Of a DNA stretch of 22,311 nucleotides, positions 20,745 to 22,311 are shown in pieces. How positions within the stretch are numbered: position 1 is the first letter of the stretch; each line of letters opens with the position of its first letter. Location of the stretch: NCBI GenBank assembly GCA_028274925.1, contig JAQCNR010000050.1:1-22311 (forward strand), in the 5' to 3' direction. The position numbers and the translations under genes are program-made. Under the pieces are notes generated by a model that had not been told where the DNA came from, did not search any database, and was given only the letters and a program-made list of their open reading frames with translations. This DNA comes from Halovenus sp. (lineage in GTDB: Archaea; Halobacteriota; Halobacteria; Halobacteriales; Haloarculaceae).

Positions 20745-21524
20745 ATGACTCTCGAACTCGGCTTTGTCACGCAGACGACGATGCACTACACGAGTGCGTT
20801 CCCGGCCGCGACGGCAATGGAGGTTGAATACGTCGAACTGCTCCTCGACGGCCACCACGAGCGCCAGACACTCGACCCCGAAGGCGTTGCCGCAGCAGCC
20901 GATGACCACGATATCGACACGATTGTTCACCTCCCATTCGCGTTCGATATTGCGTCGCCGTACGAGCACGTTCGGGAAGGCGCGATTCGCGAACTCTCGG
21001 CGACACTCGAAACTGCCGACGAGTTCGACGCTCGCAAGGCAGTTGTCCACGCCACCAGCAACGCGTGGGGGCCAGCGTGGGATTCTGAGCCAGTTGCTGA
21101 TGGCGTCGTCGACGCGCTTGATGAGCTACAGGTTGTCGCCGAGGAGTTCGGCATCGAACTCTGTGTCGAGAACATCCCCGGCGAGTGGTTCGGTCTCGCT
21201 GACTTCCCACGCCTGTTCGAGGCCACCGATGTCTCGATGACCTTCGACACTGGCCACGCCTACGTCGAGGGGTACGACGCCGCCGACCAGGCCGAGTTCA
21301 TCGCCGACCACCGCGACCGAATCAGCCACGTCCACGTCAACGACGTTCGCACCCAGCGCGACGACCACGTTCCCATTGGGTCGGGGGTCCTCGATTTCGG
21401 AACCATCTGTGCTGACCTCGAAGACGCCACACTCTCTGTCGAGGTGTTCACACCCTCCTACGAATACGTCGGGACGAGCGTGAACAACCTCCGCCGGCAG
21501 GTCGGGGCACTAGAAGAGCCGTGA
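20745..21524 (+). CDS. sugar-phosphate isomerase/epimerase-like TIM-barrel protein
   Basis: A 259-aa protein of the xylose-isomerase-like TIM-barrel/AP-endonuclease-2 superfamily. Beta-strand ends carry the expected metal-site residues: TIVHLPF (59-65), KAVVHATSN (98-106), ELCVENIPG (138-146, E142), MTFDTGHAYVEG (165-176; D168, H171) and HVHVNDVRTQRDDHVPIGSG (195-214; H197, D200, and the H-x-P-x-G-x-G end motif). All of these are intact, so a metal-dependent isomerase, epimerase or endonuclease-like activity is plausible. The substrate cannot be told from sequence. Typical size. It probably shares a transcript with the winged-helix gene. Confidence 0.85.
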   Translation: MTLELGFVTQTTMHYTSAFPAATAMEVEYVELLLDGHHERQTLDPEGVAAAADDHDIDTIVHLPFAFDIASPYEHVREGAIRELSATLETADEFDARKAVVHATSNAWGPAWDSEPVADGVVDALDELQVVAEEFGIELCVENIPGEWFGLADFPRLFEATDVSMTFDTGHAYVEGYDAADQAEFIADHRDRISHVHVNDVRTQRDDHVPIGSGVLDFGTICADLEDATLSVEVFTPSYEYVGTSVNNLRRQVGALEEP

Positions 21525-21557
21525 GATTCTTCGCGCTGTCGCCCCGATAGCTATTCG

Positions 21558-22214
21558 ATGGAGTGGACTCCACTGCGCAGTGGCGACCCGCTACCCCACG
21601 AGTCACTGTCGAAGACGGCCACAGTAGTCGACCGAGCGCTGGCCGTCCACGGCTACGAACTCGACGCGGCTATCAGCGCCATCGACGACGCGACACCGGG
21701 CTACGGCGGGTTGTTCGACCCGAATACCGACCGCAGAGAGTTGCGCGACGCGTGTGAGACGGTCATCGACGCCGGCCCGAACCCGGCCGGTGAACAGGAG
21801 AGACACCCCGAAGTCATCCTTTACGTCGACGGGAGCGCTCGGGGGAATCCCGGACCGGCCGGTGCGGGGGCAGTCGTCCAGATTGACGGTGAGACACGCG
21901 CCGCGGTGGGTCGACCAGTTGGTGCTCGCGCTGACAACAACGTCGCAGAATACGCTGCTCTCCAGTTGGGTCTGCGGGCTGTCCGGGCCTACGACCCCGG
22001 CACACTCGAAGTCCGTATCGACTCGATGACTGTCATCGACGCCGTCTGGCGTGATGGCTCCGACGACTCGTTCGCTCCCTACAGCGACGCTGTCGCGGAG
22101 TTGCTCTCGGCTATTCCCGCCCACCGCTGGACGCATCTGGTCGACTCAGACCCGAACCCGGCAGATTCGCGGGCGACTGTCGGTGCTGATATTGCGGCCA
22201 TTGGCCCCGGCTGA
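21558..22214 (+). CDS. rnhA: ribonuclease HI with N-terminal extension
   Basis: A 218-aa protein. Residues 86-218 form a type 1 RNase H domain with the carboxylates D91 (YVDGSARGNPGPAGAG, 89-104), E131 (NNVAEYAAL, 127-135), D155 (RIDSMTVI, 153-160) and a C-terminal Asp, most likely D203 in NPADSRA, though D211 is an alternative. It degrades the RNA of RNA-DNA hybrids. The insertion found in E. coli RNase HI (basic protrusion) appears to be absent, as described for haloarchaeal enzymes. Residues 1-85 are an extension without a known motif; an extension of this kind is reported for the Halobacterium enzyme. It lies 33 bp after the TIM-barrel gene. Confidence 0.93.
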   Translation: MEWTPLRSGDPLPHESLSKTATVVDRALAVHGYELDAAISAIDDATPGYGGLFDPNTDRRELRDACETVIDAGPNPAGEQERHPEVILYVDGSARGNPGPAGAGAVVQIDGETRAAVGRPVGARADNNVAEYAALQLGLRAVRAYDPGTLEVRIDSMTVIDAVWRDGSDDSFAPYSDAVAELLSAIPAHRWTHLVDSDPNPADSRATVGADIAAIGPG

Positions 22215-22220
22215 CCCCTC

Positions 22221-22228
22221 GATTTTAT
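22221..22228 (+). promoter_or_regulatory. TATA-like box of the last, partial gene
   Basis: GATTTTAT lies about 34 nt before ATG 22259, implying a very short leader. Confidence 0.4.
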
Positions 22229-22242
22229 GAGGTCTGGCTCCG

Positions 22243-22259
22243 TGTGTGCGTACCACACA
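22243..22259. promoter_or_regulatory. 17-bp inverted repeat at the start of the last gene
   Basis: TGTGTG (22243-22248) and CACACA (22254-22259) flank a 5-bp centre and end on the first base of ATG 22259. The position, overlapping the predicted transcription and translation starts, is that of a repressor operator or small leader hairpin. It could also be chance because the arms are simple dinucleotide repeats. Confidence 0.3.
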
Positions 22260-22311
22260 TGTCAACAGTAACCGAACTACAGGAGTTCAACACCGCTGAC
22301 TGGGCGCTCGA
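22259..22311 (+). CDS. 5' end of a gene cut by the window edge
   Basis: ATG 22259 opens a frame that runs to the window end, giving about 17 residues beginning MSTVTELQEFNTADWAL. A TATA-like box upstream supports it. The fragment is too short to name a family. Confidence 0.55.
   Translation, partial: MSTVTELQEFNTADWAL

Noticed and set aside
1..22311. Mobile elements, CRISPR arrays, toxin-antitoxin or defence systems
   Set aside because: No transposase, integrase, regularly spaced repeats or defence-type domain was seen. All substantial ORFs are accounted for by metabolic, regulatory or housekeeping families or by shadows.

Overview
The window looks like chromosomal DNA of a haloarchaeon (class Halobacteria). 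The proteins are strongly acidic, base composition is moderately GC-rich (about 60% by eye), and many genes have an AT-rich TATA-like box 25-33 nt upstream of the start codon with no Shine-Dalgarno sequence, the layout of leaderless archaeal transcripts. Archaeal informational genes are present: proteasome-activating nucleotidase, Rio2 kinase and a haloarchaeal-type RNase HI. I cannot name the genus.

Left part (1-10669): a purine-catabolism island. It starts with a MobA/MocA-like nucleotidyltransferase, probably serving a molybdenum hydroxylase such as xanthine dehydrogenase outside the window. Four genes follow that cover urate to allantoate: an allantoinase/dihydropyrimidinase-type cyclic amidohydrolase, OHCU decarboxylase (uraD), urate oxidase (pucL-type) and hydroxyisourate hydrolase (uraH). 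Next comes a BMP/PnrA-type ABC importer: a Tat-exported lipoprotein on the minus strand, divergent from an operon of one double ATPase and two permeases (overlapping or abutting ends). A subtype-III aminohydrolase, probably a guanine/8-oxopurine-type deaminase, follows. Inferred logic: import purine nucleosides or bases, deaminate them, oxidise to urate, and open the rings to release nitrogen and carbon.

Middle part (10670-16884): housekeeping and regulatory genes. These are a thioredoxin-reductase-like flavoprotein with a degenerate NAD(P)H site (minus), Rio2 kinase (minus), a 91-aa haloarchaeal hypothetical protein (minus), a 7TM/PAS/PAS sensor histidine kinase (plus) and PAN (minus). The kinase and PAN converge with stop codons overlapping by 4 nt.

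Right part (16885-22311): a lipoate-protein-ligase-like protein, a dihydroorotase with Glu where the carbamylated Lys usually sits, a DNPH1-like nucleoside-phosphate N-hydrolase (minus), a 254-aa unknown protein, a small winged-helix protein, a TIM-barrel sugar-phosphate isomerase-like protein, RNase HI with an N-terminal extension, and the first codons of one more gene.

I found no insertion sequence, integrase, CRISPR array, tRNA or rRNA. The most interesting points are the complete archaeal urate pathway next to a purine importer, several departures from textbook active-site residues (uricase, dihydroorotase, the flavoprotein, the PAN C-terminus), and a TTCCGGAA palindrome shared by two promoter regions of the purine island. 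I see no clearly novel multi-gene system. All family assignments come from reading motifs, not from database searches.
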